Shown: positions 19,449 through 32,433, numbered from the stretch's first letter. The stretch is DNA of 64,000 bases from Streptomyces flavotricini (GCF_020639365.1 NZ_JAINUL010000001.1:2857107-2921106), one strand, 5' to 3'. Notes: generated by a model from the sequence alone, not told the origin. Numbers and translations are program-made.

Positions 19449-21053
19449 TCACGAACCCTGCGGCTGGCGGGCGGAGTTGGTGTCCAGGCGCGGGCCCTTC
19501 GAGAGGAACTCGGACCACGCGATGGGCACCAGGGCCGGGGTGACGGTCCCGTAGCCGAGCCGGATCTGCGCCTGGCTGGCCTCGGGCCGGCCGTCCGCGG
19601 TGGCCTGGCCGTTCTGCTGGTCGGGGGCGCCGATCTTCGACTTCTCCGCGTCGCTGTCCCCGTTGGCCTGCACCGCGTACCGCAGGCCGGTGTCGGTGAC
19701 CAGGAAGAGGGCACCGCCCGCCGTGGTCTGCTTGCCCTGGACCTGCGTGTAGAGCAGCCCCGAGCCCGGCGTGACGTACGCGCTGGTCCCGCTGGCGGTG
19801 ATGTCGATGGGGAATCCGGTGCCGGCCCACGTGCTCAGCGTCTGGTTGCCCTGGCCGTCGACCGAGCGCAGCACGTTGCAGACGGTGTCGCGCGCGCCGG
19901 CGCCCTGCGAAGACGCGCCCTGCGCACCGGCGGCGTCCGCCGGGGCGGCCGTCATGTTGATCCGGTCGCCCTTCTTCTGCGGCCACTTGGCCTCGGCCTT
20001 GAACGCCGCGGTGTCCGGGTTGAGGGACTGGAGGTCGACCTCGTGGGGCTTGCCGTGCATGTTGAGGCCGTCGGTCGCGGGAGCCGAGATCAGCAGCCAC
20101 GCCACGAAGTCGGAGACCGGCGCGACCTTCCCGGGCAGCACGACGTAGTGCTGCGCGCCGGAGCCGGTCTGCGCCATCAGCACCATGCCGACCTTGTTGT
20201 CGGCGGTGGTCAGGCCCTGGACGTCCGCCTTCGTGCCGGCCGGGACCGGCAGCTGCGGGAAGGCCAGGTCGTCCCCGGAGTTGAGGGTGGCCAGCCACGA
20301 CTCGGTGACCTGCTGCGGGGTCGCTCCGGTGCTGCCGACCAGCGCGTTGGTCATCTTCCCCGCGTCCGCGCCGCCTTCGGGGAACTTGTACTTCGTCCCC
20401 GAGGCGTCGATCAGGTAGCGCTCCTTGGCCCCGCCCGTGCTCTGCACGTACAGCATCTGCGTGTCGGTGAGCTTGCGGGCGTCGTCCATCAGTCCCGCCT
20501 CGCGGTCGGCGAGGACGAACGTCGCGGTCTGCACGGTCTTGCCGTTGCCGCCCGGCGCCTGGCAGACCGCCCACCGCTTCGCCTTGCCCGCGTCCTGCGG
20601 GGCCGGGAGCCGGTCGGGGGCGTAGGGGATGCCGATGATGGGCCCGCGCGGCGGCTTGCCCGCGTCCAGGACCTTGTCGTCGATCTGGATGACCTTGAAC
20701 TTCTGCGGGTCCAGGAGGAGTCGGGCCGAGGCGAGGTTGAGCACCGGGTGGAGCCGGGTCTGGTCCTTGCCGTTCACCTTCGTCGTCAGGACCACGTACC
20801 GGGTCGTCGACTGCTTGCCCACGATGACCTTCGTACCGGCCTCGTCCCAGCCCTTGGGGGCCTGCGGCTTGAACATCCCCCACGCACCGAACCCGGCGAG
20901 TACGAGCGCCCCCGCCACCAGCCCGGGCAGGACCGCGCGCAGCGGCCGCGGCGCGCCTTCCTCGGAGCCCGTGGCGGAAGGCTGGAGGAACGCGGCCACG
21001 GTGCGCCGCTTCGCAAAGGTGTACGCGTTGAGTTCATCACGTCGTGATGCCAT
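19449..21053 (-). CDS. eccB: Type VII secretion protein EccB
   Basis: Periplasmic-side component of the ESX complex. The 534-residue protein has the conserved N-terminal cytoplasmic motif RRDELNAYTFAKRRTVAAFL, one membrane helix (about 43-62), and a large extracytoplasmic domain with repeats and two conserved cysteines (in AVCQAPGG and TVCNVLRS). The ATG at 21053 is supported by this conserved N-terminus rather than by its weak ribosome site. It is first in a two-gene unit with mycP and divergent from eccE. Confidence 0.93.
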   Translation of the reverse strand: MASRRDELNAYTFAKRRTVAAFLQPSATGSEEGAPRPLRAVLPGLVAGALVLAGFGAWGMFKPQAPKGWDEAGTKVIVGKQSTTRYVVLTTKVNGKDQTRLHPVLNLASARLLLDPQKFKVIQIDDKVLDAGKPPRGPIIGIPYAPDRLPAPQDAGKAKRWAVCQAPGGNGKTVQTATFVLADREAGLMDDARKLTDTQMLYVQSTGGAKERYLIDASGTKYKFPEGGADAGKMTNALVGSTGATPQQVTESWLATLNSGDDLAFPQLPVPAGTKADVQGLTTADNKVGMVLMAQTGSGAQHYVVLPGKVAPVSDFVAWLLISAPATDGLNMHGKPHEVDLQSLNPDTAAFKAEAKWPQKKGDRINMTAAPADAAGAQGASSQGAGARDTVCNVLRSVDGQGNQTLSTWAGTGFPIDITASGTSAYVTPGSGLLYTQVQGKQTTAGGALFLVTDTGLRYAVQANGDSDAEKSKIGAPDQQNGQATADGRPEASQAQIRLGYGTVTPALVPIAWSEFLSKGPRLDTNSARQPQGS

Positions 21054-21327
21054 GACCGCCTGCTTCTCCCCGCACGGCCCGGTCGGTGAGTACGGTCCCC
21101 GAGCCTCGATTGTCGGACCGGGCACCTACTATGCCTCTTGACGGAGGGCGGGTACCGGCCGGGTAGGGTGAGGCCGCCGCTTCCTGCCTTCCGGACCGCG
21201 CGAATTCGCGGGTCCTCGGGACATCAGGGCTTGTTGGGGTGGATTGGGGAGATTCCGGGGTCATGCGGCGGGCAGCGTCCGGCTCCGGCACTCACGGGGT
21301 ACGGCCCCGGGAAGGGGAGGTGGGCGC

Positions 21328-22605
21328 ATGATGACCACCGCGACGCAGCCGCAGACGGGTGCGCCCGCACCCGCACGCGGCGGGGTGACGCCGTATCCGA
21401 AGTCGAGCCCGGGCCGCTTCGGCCCGTTCCGATTGCAACAGCTCGTACTGCTCCAGATCGCCGTGGCCGCCCTGCTGGTGGCCTGGGTCGTGGAGCCGAT
21501 GCTGCTGGTGCCGGCCGGTGTGCTGGCGCTCGCCCTGGTGGTGCTCGCCGTCGTACGCCGCCACCAGCGCTCCCTGCCCGAGTGGCTCGGCGGGGCCCTC
21601 GAACTGCGCGCGCGCCGCCGCCGGGCCGCCTCCTTCACGGTGCCCGCGGGCACCGAGCCCGGGCTGGCCCCGCTCGTCGAGGCCGATCCGGCACTGCGGA
21701 CCCTCACGTTCAGCGACCGTGACCGGCGGCCCGTCGGGATGGTCGGTGACGGCACGTTCCTGACCGCCGTCGTCCAGGTGGACATGGACGCCACCGCGCT
21801 GCGGCCCGACCGCGGCGCGCGGCCGCTGCCGCTGGGGCTCGTACGGGACATCCTCGAAGTCGACGGCATCCGGCTGGAGTCGGCGCAGCTCGTGCAGCAC
21901 ACGCAGCCCGCGCCGGCCCCGCACCTGCCGGCCCAGTCGATGGCCACCCGCAACTACGCGCCGCTGCAGGCCGCCACGGGCACCCCGGCGGTGCGGCTGA
22001 CGTGGATCGCGCTCAAGCTCGACCCGGAGCTGTGCCCCGAGGCGGTCACCGCGCGCGGCGGCGGGCTCGCGGGCGCCCAGCGCTGTGTGGTGCGGGCGGC
22101 CGACCAGTTGGCGAGCCGGCTGACCGGGGCCGGGTTCCGGGCCACCGTGCTCACCGAGCAGGAGCTGACGGGCGCGCTGGCCACCTCCTCGTGCGCGAAC
22201 CCGATGGCGATCACGCAGGCCGGGCGCACCGCGAGCACCGGCCGGCGGACGGAGGAGACGGCGCGGATCTGGCGCTGCGACGACCGGCGGCACACCACCT
22301 ACTGGATAGCCCGCTGGCCGCAGCTCGGCGGCGGCGGGTCGGCGTCCCTGCCGCAGTTCGTGGCGCTGCTGACCTCGCTGCCGGCGCTGGCGACGAACTT
22401 CAGCCTGACGATGGCCCCGGCGGAGCGCCAGGGCGTGACCCTGACCGGGCACGTACGGGTCACGGGGCGCAGTGACGAGGAACTCGTGGCGGCCCGCCGG
22501 GAACTGGAACGGACGGCCCGCGGCGTGCGCACCGGGCTGGTCCGGCTCGACCGCGAACAGGTACCGGGGCTGCTGGCTTCGCTGCCGCTGGGAGGGGCGC
22601 GATGA
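21328..22605 (+). CDS. eccE: Type VII secretion protein EccE
   Basis: Membrane-associated ESX component. The 425-residue protein has two membrane helices (about 34-52 and 54-73) followed by a cytoplasmic domain with the LTWIALKLDP strand and an HTTYWIARWP segment typical of EccE. The first of two tandem ATGs at 21328 follows GGGGAGG. It overlaps the next gene by four bases (ATGA), pointing to coupled translation. Confidence 0.85.
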   Translation: MMTTATQPQTGAPAPARGGVTPYPKSSPGRFGPFRLQQLVLLQIAVAALLVAWVVEPMLLVPAGVLALALVVLAVVRRHQRSLPEWLGGALELRARRRRAASFTVPAGTEPGLAPLVEADPALRTLTFSDRDRRPVGMVGDGTFLTAVVQVDMDATALRPDRGARPLPLGLVRDILEVDGIRLESAQLVQHTQPAPAPHLPAQSMATRNYAPLQAATGTPAVRLTWIALKLDPELCPEAVTARGGGLAGAQRCVVRAADQLASRLTGAGFRATVLTEQELTGALATSSCANPMAITQAGRTASTGRRTEETARIWRCDDRRHTTYWIARWPQLGGGGSASLPQFVALLTSLPALATNFSLTMAPAERQGVTLTGHVRVTGRSDEELVAARRELERTARGVRTGLVRLDREQVPGLLASLPLGGAR

Positions 22606-23300
22606 GGGGCGGCTTCGGGCTGATCGGCCCGCGCCGGGAACGGCACGTGGTCCAGGCGGCGGACCTGGACGGGCTGGCGCTGCCCGTCGGGGACGACGGG
22701 GTCGTCATCGGCGTGGACGCCGAGGGGCGTCCGGCGGTGCTCGGCATCAACCGGCCGACGCCGTACGAGGTGACGCTGATCGGCGGCCTGTGGACGGCGC
22801 AGGTGCTGGCGCTGCGCGCGGCGGCGACCGGTGCGCGGGTCGCGGTGGAGACCGGGCGCGGGCAGGTGTGGTCCGGGCTGGCCCAGGCGGCGGGCGGCGG
22901 CCAGCAGTGCGTGACCCTGCACGAGGTCGGCCGGGTGCCGCCGCAGGGCGCGTCGGCGGGCAGCCCGGTGCTGGTGATCCGGGACTGCGGGATGCGGCCG
23001 CCGCGCGGGCGCGTGGTGGCGGGGCCCTGGCAGTCGGTGCTGACCCTGCTGCCGTACCTGAGCCCGACGGCGCCGCGGCTGCTGCAGAACTCCTCGCTGG
23101 TGGGCGTCCAGCGGGTGTCCCCGGACGAGGCGGAGCAGCTCGGCCGTCTGATGAACCTGCCGCGGGCGGCGGTGGACTCGCTGCCGACCCTGGGCGACGG
23201 GGTCACCCTGTGGTGCACGCCGCGGGACCGCCAGTTCGTGATGACCCAGGGCACGGAGGCCGAAACCGGACTCCTGGGCCCCTCCCGCCGCATCGACTGA
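22602..23300 (+). CDS. Type VII secretion locus protein, unknown function
   Basis: A 232-residue soluble protein starting inside the eccE stop (ATGA overlap), so it is probably made with EccE and acts in the secretion locus. Visible features: an N-terminal FGLIGPRRERHVVQAADLDG motif, a central helix WTAQVLALRAAATGARVAVE, and a LVIRDCG strand. I recognise no catalytic family. It could be a cytosolic adaptor, by context only. It is encoded between EccE and the ParA-like ATPase on the same strand. Confidence 0.8.
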   Translation: MRGGFGLIGPRRERHVVQAADLDGLALPVGDDGVVIGVDAEGRPAVLGINRPTPYEVTLIGGLWTAQVLALRAAATGARVAVETGRGQVWSGLAQAAGGGQQCVTLHEVGRVPPQGASAGSPVLVIRDCGMRPPRGRVVAGPWQSVLTLLPYLSPTAPRLLQNSSLVGVQRVSPDEAEQLGRLMNLPRAAVDSLPTLGDGVTLWCTPRDRQFVMTQGTEAETGLLGPSRRID

Positions 23301-23525
23301 GCCGCGGTCCGGGGCGCAGCCCCGGCGAGGGCCGGTGACGGTTGCTCAGGACGCGGCCACCCTGTAGGCAGGACGGGAAGGACGATGCCGACGGCCGCCC
23401 CGCGGGGCCCGGCCCGCGGCCCGTCCACGGGGGCGGACACCGGCGTCGGCGCGCACGATTAGGCTGAGCGTGGGCGCGGCGTCGAGGTGGGCGCCGGACC
23501 AGTGTTCGACATACCAGGAGGACCA

Positions 23526-26045
23526 GTGAGCGGCGATCGGAACGAGAGGCGCGGCGGGACGTGGGACGTCCCGACGGACGATCAGTCCGACGCGGAGCCC
23601 GAGGTGACGGGCGAGTTCACCATCGACTACACCCCGCCTGCCTGGTACACGCAGGGTGCGGCCCCGGCCACGCCCGTACCGGGGCTCCCCGAGGGCAGCG
23701 GTTTCGAACCCCACCGCCCGTCGGACGTGGCCTCGCCCCCGACCATGCGGATCGCCCCGCCGGCTCCGCGCACCCCGTCGGACGGCGCGGGCGTACCGTC
23801 CCCCTTCCCGCCGCCGGCCGCGCCGGTCCCGGCCGCCGCCGACGGCGCGGCGCCGCCCGTGCCGCTCCCGGCACCGGCACCGGCACCGGCACCGGCACCC
23901 TCCGGTACCCCGGCCGACACGCCGCCCCCGCCGGTCCCCGCACCGGCACCGGCCGACATGCCTGCGCCCCCGTCGTTCCCGGCCCCCGCCGACAGCGCCG
24001 CCCCGCCCGCGGCCTTCCCGGCACCGGCACCGGCACCGGCACCGGTCGACGCGCCTTCGCCGACGGCGCTCCCTGCCGACGGCGTCGGCGCTCCCGCCGC
24101 CGAGGTGCCTCTTCCGGCGGCCCCGGCCCCCTTCGCTCCCCCGGCCCTCCCGGCTCCGGTCGACGCGCCCGCGCTGCCTGCTCCGGCTCCGGCTCCGGCT
24201 CCTGAGCCCGCGGACGCGCCCGGGCAGCTCGGCAAGGCCTCCTTCGACGCGCCCGACACCGTCAGGCGGCAGGACACGCCGCCCGACGGGACCCCCGTCC
24301 CGTTCGCGAGCCCCGAGCCCGCGGCTGCGGCCGCGGAGGACGAGCCCCGCGACGCCGTGCCCGCGCCGGAGGGCCTGGCGCCCGTCAGCCCCCCGGACGC
24401 GGTTCACCCGCCCGTGGGAGCCCCCTTCGGGGGACCCGGAGGCGAACTCCCGGCGCTGCCGCCCGCGTTCCCCTCCACCACGCCACCGCGGGACGGGTAC
24501 GGCTTCCCGCCCTCCCCCGGCCCGGTCGCGCCGGCGCCCCAGGACGGCTACGGCTTCCCCCCGCACCCCGGCCCTGCCGCGCCGACGCCCGCGCCCGCGC
24601 CGCAGGACGGGTACGGCTTCCCTCCCGCCCCCGCACCGGCGCAGCCGATGCCGCAGGCCCAGCCGCCCGCCGACGCGGGCGACTACGCCTTCCCGGCCGC
24701 GCAGTCCACGCCCGTACCGCCGCAGCCCCAGCAGCCCCAGCAGCCCCAGACCCACCAGCAGCAGCAGCAGCCCCAGTACGACCCCCGTGCCAACGTCCAG
24801 TGGCCCTCCGGGCCCCAGCCGGGCCCGCAGCCGCACGACCCGCGGTACCAGCCCGGTCCCGGCACCGGCGGTGGCGCGCCCCTCGGCTACACCGCCGCGG
24901 TCGAGCTGTCCTCGGACCGCCTGCTGCGCGGCAAGCAGAAGCCGCGGCCGCAGCGCTCCGGGTTCCGGTTCGGCGGCAAGGCCGCCGAGGCCGAGCGCCT
25001 GCGCAAGCTGGAGCTGATCCGCACCCCGGTCATGTCCTGCTACCGCATCGCCGTCATCAGCCTCAAGGGCGGCGTCGGCAAGACCACGACCACCACCGCC
25101 CTCGGCGCCACCCTCGCCACCGAGCGCCAGGACAAGATCCTGGCCATCGACGCGAACCCCGACGCGGGCACACTCGGCCGCCGCGTCCGCCGCGAGACCG
25201 GGGCCACGATCCGGGACCTGGTCCAGGCGATCCCGTACCTGAACTCGTACATGGACATCCGGCGGTTCACCTCCCAGGCCCCCTCCGGCCTGGAGATCAT
25301 CGCCAACGACGTCGACCCGGCCGTCTCCACGACGTTCAACGACGAGGACTACCGCCGCGTCATCGACACGCTCGGCCGCCAGTACCCGATCATCCTCACC
25401 GACTCGGGCACCGGTCTCCTCTACTCCGCGATGCGCGGCGTCCTGGACCTGGCCGATCAGCTGATCATCATCTCGACTCCGTCGGTGGACGGCGCCAGCA
25501 GCGCGAGCACCACGCTCGACTGGCTCTCCGCGCACGGGTACGCCGACCTGGTCTCCCGCTCCCTCACCGTCATCTCGGGGGTCCGCGAGACCAGCAAGAT
25601 GATCAAGATCGAAGACATCGTGCAGCATTTCGAGACCCGTTGCCGGGGCGTCGTCGTGGTGCCGTTCGACGAGCACCTCGCGGCCGGTGCCGAGGTCGAC
25701 CTCGACATGATGCGGCCGAAGACGCGGGAGGCGTACTTCAACCTCTCCGCGCTCGTCGCCGAGGACTTCCTCCGCGCCGCCCAACAGGCACCCCAGGGCC
25801 ACTGGGGAGCACCTCAGCAGCCCCAGCCCCAGCCCCAGCAGCCGCAGGCGTACCAGCAGCCTCCGCAGCAGCCGCAGGGCCAGCCGCCCTACACCCCGCC
25901 CCAGGGCCCGTCCCCGTACCAGCAGCCTCCGCAGCCGTACGCCCAGCCCTACCCGCAGCCCGGCCAGCCCTGGCAGCCCCAGCAGCAGCCGCCCCAGCAC
26001 CCGCAGCAGCCCCAGCAGCCCCCGCGCGACCCGCGCCTCGGCTGA
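23526..26045 (+). CDS. Proline-rich ParA/MinD-like ATPase of the type VII locus
   Basis: 839 residues in three parts. Residues 1-460 are disordered and Pro/Ala-rich, with runs of AP dipeptides and three DGYGFPP repeats. Residues about 500-750 form a MinD/ParA-type ATPase with a deviant P-loop KGGVGKTTT (about 513), [10 protein letters not shown] and LTDSGTGLL. The tail is Gln/Pro-rich. Similar proteins (EspI-like in mycobacteria) accompany ESX loci. GTG at 23526 follows AGGAGG. The Pro-rich part is encoded by near-perfect hexanucleotide repeats and so may vary in length. Its role may be positioning or regulating the secretion machine; this is inferred. Confidence 0.88.
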   Translation: MSGDRNERRGGTWDVPTDDQSDAEPEVTGEFTIDYTPPAWYTQGAAPATPVPGLPEGSGFEPHRPSDVASPPTMRIAPPAPRTPSDGAGVPSPFPPPAAPVPAAADGAAPPVPLPAPAPAPAPAPSGTPADTPPPPVPAPAPADMPAPPSFPAPADSAAPPAAFPAPAPAPAPVDAPSPTALPADGVGAPAAEVPLPAAPAPFAPPALPAPVDAPALPAPAPAPAPEPADAPGQLGKASFDAPDTVRRQDTPPDGTPVPFASPEPAAAAAEDEPRDAVPAPEGLAPVSPPDAVHPPVGAPFGGPGGELPALPPAFPSTTPPRDGYGFPPSPGPVAPAPQDGYGFPPHPGPAAPTPAPAPQDGYGFPPAPAPAQPMPQAQPPADAGDYAFPAAQSTPVPPQPQQPQQPQTHQQQQQPQYDPRANVQWPSGPQPGPQPHDPRYQPGPGTGGGAPLGYTAAVELSSDRLLRGKQKPRPQRSGFRFGGKAAEAERLRKLELIRTPVMSCYRIAVISLKGGVGKTTTTTALGATLATERQDKILAIDANPDAGTLGRRVRRETGATIRDLVQAIPYLNSYMDIRRFTSQAPSGLEIIANDVDPAVSTTFNDEDYRRVIDTLGRQYPIILTDSGTGLLYSAMRGVLDLADQLIIISTPSVDGASSASTTLDWLSAHGYADLVSRSLTVISGVRETSKMIKIEDIVQHFETRCRGVVVVPFDEHLAAGAEVDLDMMRPKTREAYFNLSALVAEDFLRAAQQAPQGHWGAPQQPQPQPQQPQAYQQPPQQPQGQPPYTPPQGPSPYQQPPQPYAQPYPQPGQPWQPQQQPPQHPQQPQQPPRDPRLG
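23871..23899 (+). repeat. GCACCG hexanucleotide array encoding Ala-Pro repeats
   Basis: Nearly five perfect copies of GCACCG. A second array of four copies lies at 24021-24044, and GCTCCG copies at about 24180-24202. All are inside the ParA-like gene, and unit gain or loss would keep the frame. Confidence 0.85.
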
Positions 26046-26062
26046 CCGGCCACGGCAGCAGG

Positions 26063-26099
26063 AAGGGCCCGTACCTCCCCGGGGGAGGTACGGGCCCTT
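26063..26099. terminator. Bidirectional terminator between ParA-like gene and ribF
   Basis: Eighteen paired bases, 26063-26080 with 26082-26099, between convergent stop codons. Confidence 0.85.
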
Positions 26100-26135
26100 A
26101 CGCGTTCGGGGGCGATCAGCCGCCCGCGAGCCGGC

Positions 26136-27092
26136 TCAGCGCTCCGCGTCGTACGACTCGGTCAGCGTCCGAGCCCGCTTCACGTCGTCCGCGATGGCTT
26201 CGAGGAGGCCGTCCAGCGATTCGAACTTCGCCATGCCGCGCACGTACGCGAGGAAGTCCACGGTCACGTGCAGGCCGTACAGGTCCAGGCCGACCCGGTC
26301 GATCGCGTACGCCTCCACGGTCCGCTCGGTGGCGTCGAACTGCAGGTTCGTGCCGACGGAGATCGCGGCCGGCATCCGCTCGCCGCCGGCCGTGAGCCAG
26401 CCCGCGTACACGCCGTCCGCCGGGATCGCGGTGTGCGGGGCCGTTTCGACGTTGGCCGTCGGGTAGCCGAGCTCGCGCCCGCGCTGGGCGCCGCGTACGA
26501 CGACGCCCTCGACCCGGTGCGGGCGGCCCAGGATCTCGGCCGCGCCGTCCATGTCGCCCTCGGCGACCAGCCTGCGCGCCAGGGTGGAGGAGAACGGCAC
26601 GCCGCCGCCCGCCTCGCCCCGCTCGACCAGGTCCACGACCTCGACCTCGTAGTCGTACGTGGCACCCAGCTCGCGGAGGAAGGCGACGTTCCCGGCGGCC
26701 CGGTGGCCGAAGCGGAAGTTCGGACCCTCGATGACGGCGCGCGCGTGCAGCTTGTCGACGAGCACCTTCACGATGAAGTCGGCCGGGGAGAGCTGCGAGA
26801 ACTCCGCCGTGAACGGCAGGATCAGCAGTGCGTCCACACCCAGCCCGGCCATCAGTTCGGCACGGCGGTCGTACGGGGCCAGGATCGGCGGGTGGCTGCC
26901 GGGGCGCACGACCTCGCTCGGGTGCGGGCTGAAGGTGACGACGACGGACGGGACGCCGAGCGCGCGGGCCTTGGCCACGGCCCGCCCGATGATCAGCTGA
27001 TGGCCCCGGTGCACACCGTCGTACGAGCCGATGGTGACGACGCTGCGTCCCCAGTCCTGGGGGATGTCCTCCAAGCCACGCCAGCGCTGCAC
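26136..27092 (-). CDS. ribF: Bifunctional riboflavin kinase/FAD synthetase
   Basis: Makes FMN then FAD from riboflavin. The 318-residue protein carries an N-terminal nucleotidyltransferase domain with SYDGVHRGHQ (23-32) and TFSPHPSEV, and a C-terminal riboflavin kinase domain with the GYPTAN motif and a GVYAGW strand. The GTG at 27092 follows GAGGAG. It is downstream of truB on the same strand but separated by 331 bp with a terminator, so it is likely transcribed separately. Confidence 0.95.
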   Translation of the reverse strand: MQRWRGLEDIPQDWGRSVVTIGSYDGVHRGHQLIIGRAVAKARALGVPSVVVTFSPHPSEVVRPGSHPPILAPYDRRAELMAGLGVDALLILPFTAEFSQLSPADFIVKVLVDKLHARAVIEGPNFRFGHRAAGNVAFLRELGATYDYEVEVVDLVERGEAGGGVPFSSTLARRLVAEGDMDGAAEILGRPHRVEGVVVRGAQRGRELGYPTANVETAPHTAIPADGVYAGWLTAGGERMPAAISVGTNLQFDATERTVEAYAIDRVGLDLYGLHVTVDFLAYVRGMAKFESLDGLLEAIADDVKRARTLTESYDAER

Positions 27093-27423
27093 TGTGACCG
27101 CTCCTCGCCCGAACCGTGTAGGCCCTTGTACTGGTTGCCGATTGCTGGTCTAAGACTGCCATGCCCGTGCCCGGTGGCCAGCACCGGCATCTGGCTGGGG
27201 TCTGTCTCCGTCATCTCGGGCGGTCGGCGCCCCGGCGGGGAGGGAGCACGAGTGGCGAAAGCGCCCCCTTACGCTCCCTCCAGTCACTCCGAGCGCCTGC
27301 CCGGACGGGTGAATACGAGGGCCCCGCTGGATAGAGACCTACCCGAGGGGGGTCGTGGAGCGGTGAGCCGCAGACGATGTGCGCTCACCGCTCCACGTCG
27401 AAGCGGATCGGCGGATCGACGGA
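27093..27423. other. 331-bp gap between ribF and truB
   Basis: Contains the truB terminator (27354-27397). It also has a plus-strand GTG at 27252 preceded by GGGAGGGAG, opening a frame that begins AKAPPYAPSSHSERLPGR and runs into truB antisense. Codon third positions there are less GC-biased than in neighbouring genes. I see no conserved gene and no certain promoter, though the ribF promoter should lie here. Confidence 0.5.
27354..27397 (-). terminator. Terminator after truB
   Basis: Fifteen paired bases (27354-27368 with 27383-27397), 27 bp beyond the truB stop. It probably ends the rimP-nusA-infB-truB transcript. Confidence 0.75.
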
Positions 27424-28332
27424 TCAGGCGAAGACCGCCAGCGACTTCGCCTTGCCGCCCTTGCTCTCCACCAGACCGAGCAGCACGCCTTCCGGCCCGT
27501 AGACCGCCACCGTCCGCCCCGCGGGGTACGCGTCCGGCATGTCGATCCGCACGCCGTTGGCGAGCAGCGAGGCCCGCCGGGCGTCCAGGTCCCAGCGCGG
27601 GAAGGCCGCGGCCGCCGCCTCGCCGATCGGCATGACGGTCAGCTCCTCCTGGAGCTGGTCCAGGGTCCGCGCCCGGTCGATCTTGTACGGGCCCACCCGG
27701 GTGCGCCGCAGCGCGGTGAGGTGCCCGCCGACGCCCAGGTCGGCGCCCAGGTCACGAGCGAGCGCGCGGATGTACGTACCGCTGGAGCAGACGACGGAGA
27801 CGACGAGGTCGACGACCTTGGTGCCGTCCTCGGCCTCCGCCTCCCGCATGTCGTACACCTGGAACGACGAGATGGTCACCGGCCGGGCCGGGATCTCGAA
27901 GTCCTCGCCGTCGCGGGCGCGCTTGTAGGAGCGCACGCCCTTGATCTTGATGGCGCTGACCTTCGAGGGGACCTGCATGATCTCGCCGGACAGCTTGGCG
28001 ATGCCCTTGTCCACGGCCTCTCGGGTCACCGCGGAGGCGTCCGTCGAGGAAGTGATCTCACCTTCCGCGTCGTCCGTCAGGGTGTCCTGGCCGAGGCGGA
28101 TCGTGCCGAGGTACTCCTTCTCGGTGAGCGCGAGGTGGCCGAGGAGCTTGGTGGCCTTCTCGACGCCCAGGACGAGGACGCCCGTCGCCATCGGGTCGAG
28201 CGTGCCGGCGTGGCCCACGCGGCGGGTCTTGGCGATCCCGCGCATCTTGGCGACCACGTCGTGCGAAGTGAAGCCGGACGGCTTGTCGACGATGACAAGG
28301 CCGTCCGGCGTCTTCCCTGCGTTGGTGCTCAT
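27424..28332 (-). CDS. truB: tRNA pseudouridine(55) synthase
   Basis: Isomerises U55 of tRNAs in the T-loop. The 302-residue enzyme has the catalytic aspartate D46 in GHAGTLDPMATG, the KPSGFTSHD N-terminal motif and the SGTYIRALARDLG segment, plus a C-terminal PUA-like region. Its ATG overlaps the rbfA stop (ATGA), so the pair is translationally coupled. Confidence 0.96.
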   Translation of the reverse strand: MSTNAGKTPDGLVIVDKPSGFTSHDVVAKMRGIAKTRRVGHAGTLDPMATGVLVLGVEKATKLLGHLALTEKEYLGTIRLGQDTLTDDAEGEITSSTDASAVTREAVDKGIAKLSGEIMQVPSKVSAIKIKGVRSYKRARDGEDFEIPARPVTISSFQVYDMREAEAEDGTKVVDLVVSVVCSSGTYIRALARDLGADLGVGGHLTALRRTRVGPYKIDRARTLDQLQEELTVMPIGEAAAAAFPRWDLDARRASLLANGVRIDMPDAYPAGRTVAVYGPEGVLLGLVESKGGKAKSLAVFA

Positions 28333-28781
28333 TCCGCGGCTGCGTCCTCGTCGTCGTCCTCGCCCGGCTTCTTGTACGGGTCGGCGTCGCCGGCGTACTG
28401 GGCGCCGGAGGACACCTCGCGCACCTGGGCGTCGGAGGTGCGCGCCTTCTCGAGGAGGTCCTCGATGGTCTTCGCGTTCTCCGGGAGGGCGTCCGCGACG
28501 AAGGTCAGGGTGGGCGTGAACTTGGTGCCCGCCGCCCGGCCGACCGCAGAACGCAGTACGCCCTTGGCGCTCTCGAGGCCCGCCGCCGCGCTGGCGCGGT
28601 CCTCGTCGTCACCGTAGACCGTGTAGAAGACCGTGGCCTCCCGCAGGTCGCCGGTGACCCGGGTGTCCGTGATGGTCACGTGCGTACCGAGGCGGGGGTC
28701 CTTGACACCACGCTGCAGCTTCTCGGCCACCACCTCCCGGATGAGGTCCGCCAGCTTCTTCGCCCGCGCATTGTCGGCCAC
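28329..28781 (-). CDS. rbfA: 30S ribosome-binding factor RbfA
   Basis: Maturation factor for the 5' end of 16S rRNA, with a KH-like fold. The 150-residue protein has the N-terminal AKKLADLIREVVAEKL helix, PRLGTHVTITDTRVTGDL, and an FTPTLTFVAD strand. The C-terminus is an extended acidic tail ending in a run of Asp/Glu. The GTG start follows GAAGGAG. It overlaps truB by four bases. Confidence 0.95.
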   Translation of the reverse strand: MADNARAKKLADLIREVVAEKLQRGVKDPRLGTHVTITDTRVTGDLREATVFYTVYGDDEDRASAAAGLESAKGVLRSAVGRAAGTKFTPTLTFVADALPENAKTIEDLLEKARTSDAQVREVSSGAQYAGDADPYKKPGEDDDEDAAAE

Positions 28782-28809
28782 TGGTCCGTCTCCTTCTTAT
28801 GTCTTGCAG

Positions 28810-29103
28810 TCAGTCTTCATCACCGTGCAGCCGCCGTCTCACCGACAGCAGCTCCACTTCCGGACGTGCCGCGACCAGCCGCTCGCAGCGGTCCAGTACA
28901 TCCGAGAGGAACCCCGCGTCCCCGCTGACCAGAGCGACCCCGATACGGGCCCTGCGGTGCAGGTCCTGCTCGCCCACTTCGGCCGCGCTCACGGAGAACT
29001 TGCGTTGGAGCTCGGCGACGATGGGCCGGACGACAGAGCGTTTCTCCTTCAGCGAGTGGACGTCGCCGAGGAGCAGGTCGAAGGACAGAGTCCCCACGTA
29101 CAT
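28810..29103 (-). CDS. DUF503 (YlxP-like) protein
   Basis: 97-residue member of the DUF503 family, usually encoded between infB and rbfA and presumed to take part in ribosome assembly. Typical motifs: MYVGTLSFDLLLGDVHSLKEKRS at the N-terminus and AEVGEQDLHRRARIGVALV in the middle. ATG at 29103 is 152 bp after infB, and it is 28 bp before rbfA. Function is unproven. Confidence 0.9.
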   Translation of the reverse strand: MYVGTLSFDLLLGDVHSLKEKRSVVRPIVAELQRKFSVSAAEVGEQDLHRRARIGVALVSGDAGFLSDVLDRCERLVAARPEVELLSVRRRLHGDED

Positions 29104-29186
29104 TCAGTTCCGGATATCCCGCCGGTTCGGGTTCGGTGGCCTGCCGGCGTCGCGCGGCAGGGTCACCAGAACCGTACACGCAACGG

Positions 29187-29225
29187 CCGGGGCCGATCGA
29201 CGGATATTCCGCCGACCGGCCCCGG
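29187..29225 (-). terminator. Hairpin between infB and the DUF503 gene
   Basis: Arms CCGGGGCCG (29187-29195) and CGGCCCCGG (29217-29225) with a continuing inner stem TCG.CGG/CCG.CGA. It is 31 bp past infB. Because the downstream genes usually share the operon, it may be an attenuator or stability element. Confidence 0.6.
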
Positions 29226-29255
29226 GCTTACGACACGGTACGAACCGCCTCGCGC

Positions 29256-32384
<3,129 letters not shown>

Positions 32385-32433
32385 TTCGCTCCTTTTAGGT
32401 CCGGGTTACGCCGGACCGTCGCTACTTCATGGG

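Noticed and set aside
23850..24250. CRISPR-like or satellite array
   Set aside because: The short GCACCG/GCTCCG repeats encode Ala-Pro runs in a protein; there are no spacers of uniform length.
27252..27635. Possible short plus-strand gene in the ribF-truB gap
   Set aside because: It has a good ribosome-site-like sequence, but weak codon bias and a frame that runs antisense through the truB terminator and gene.
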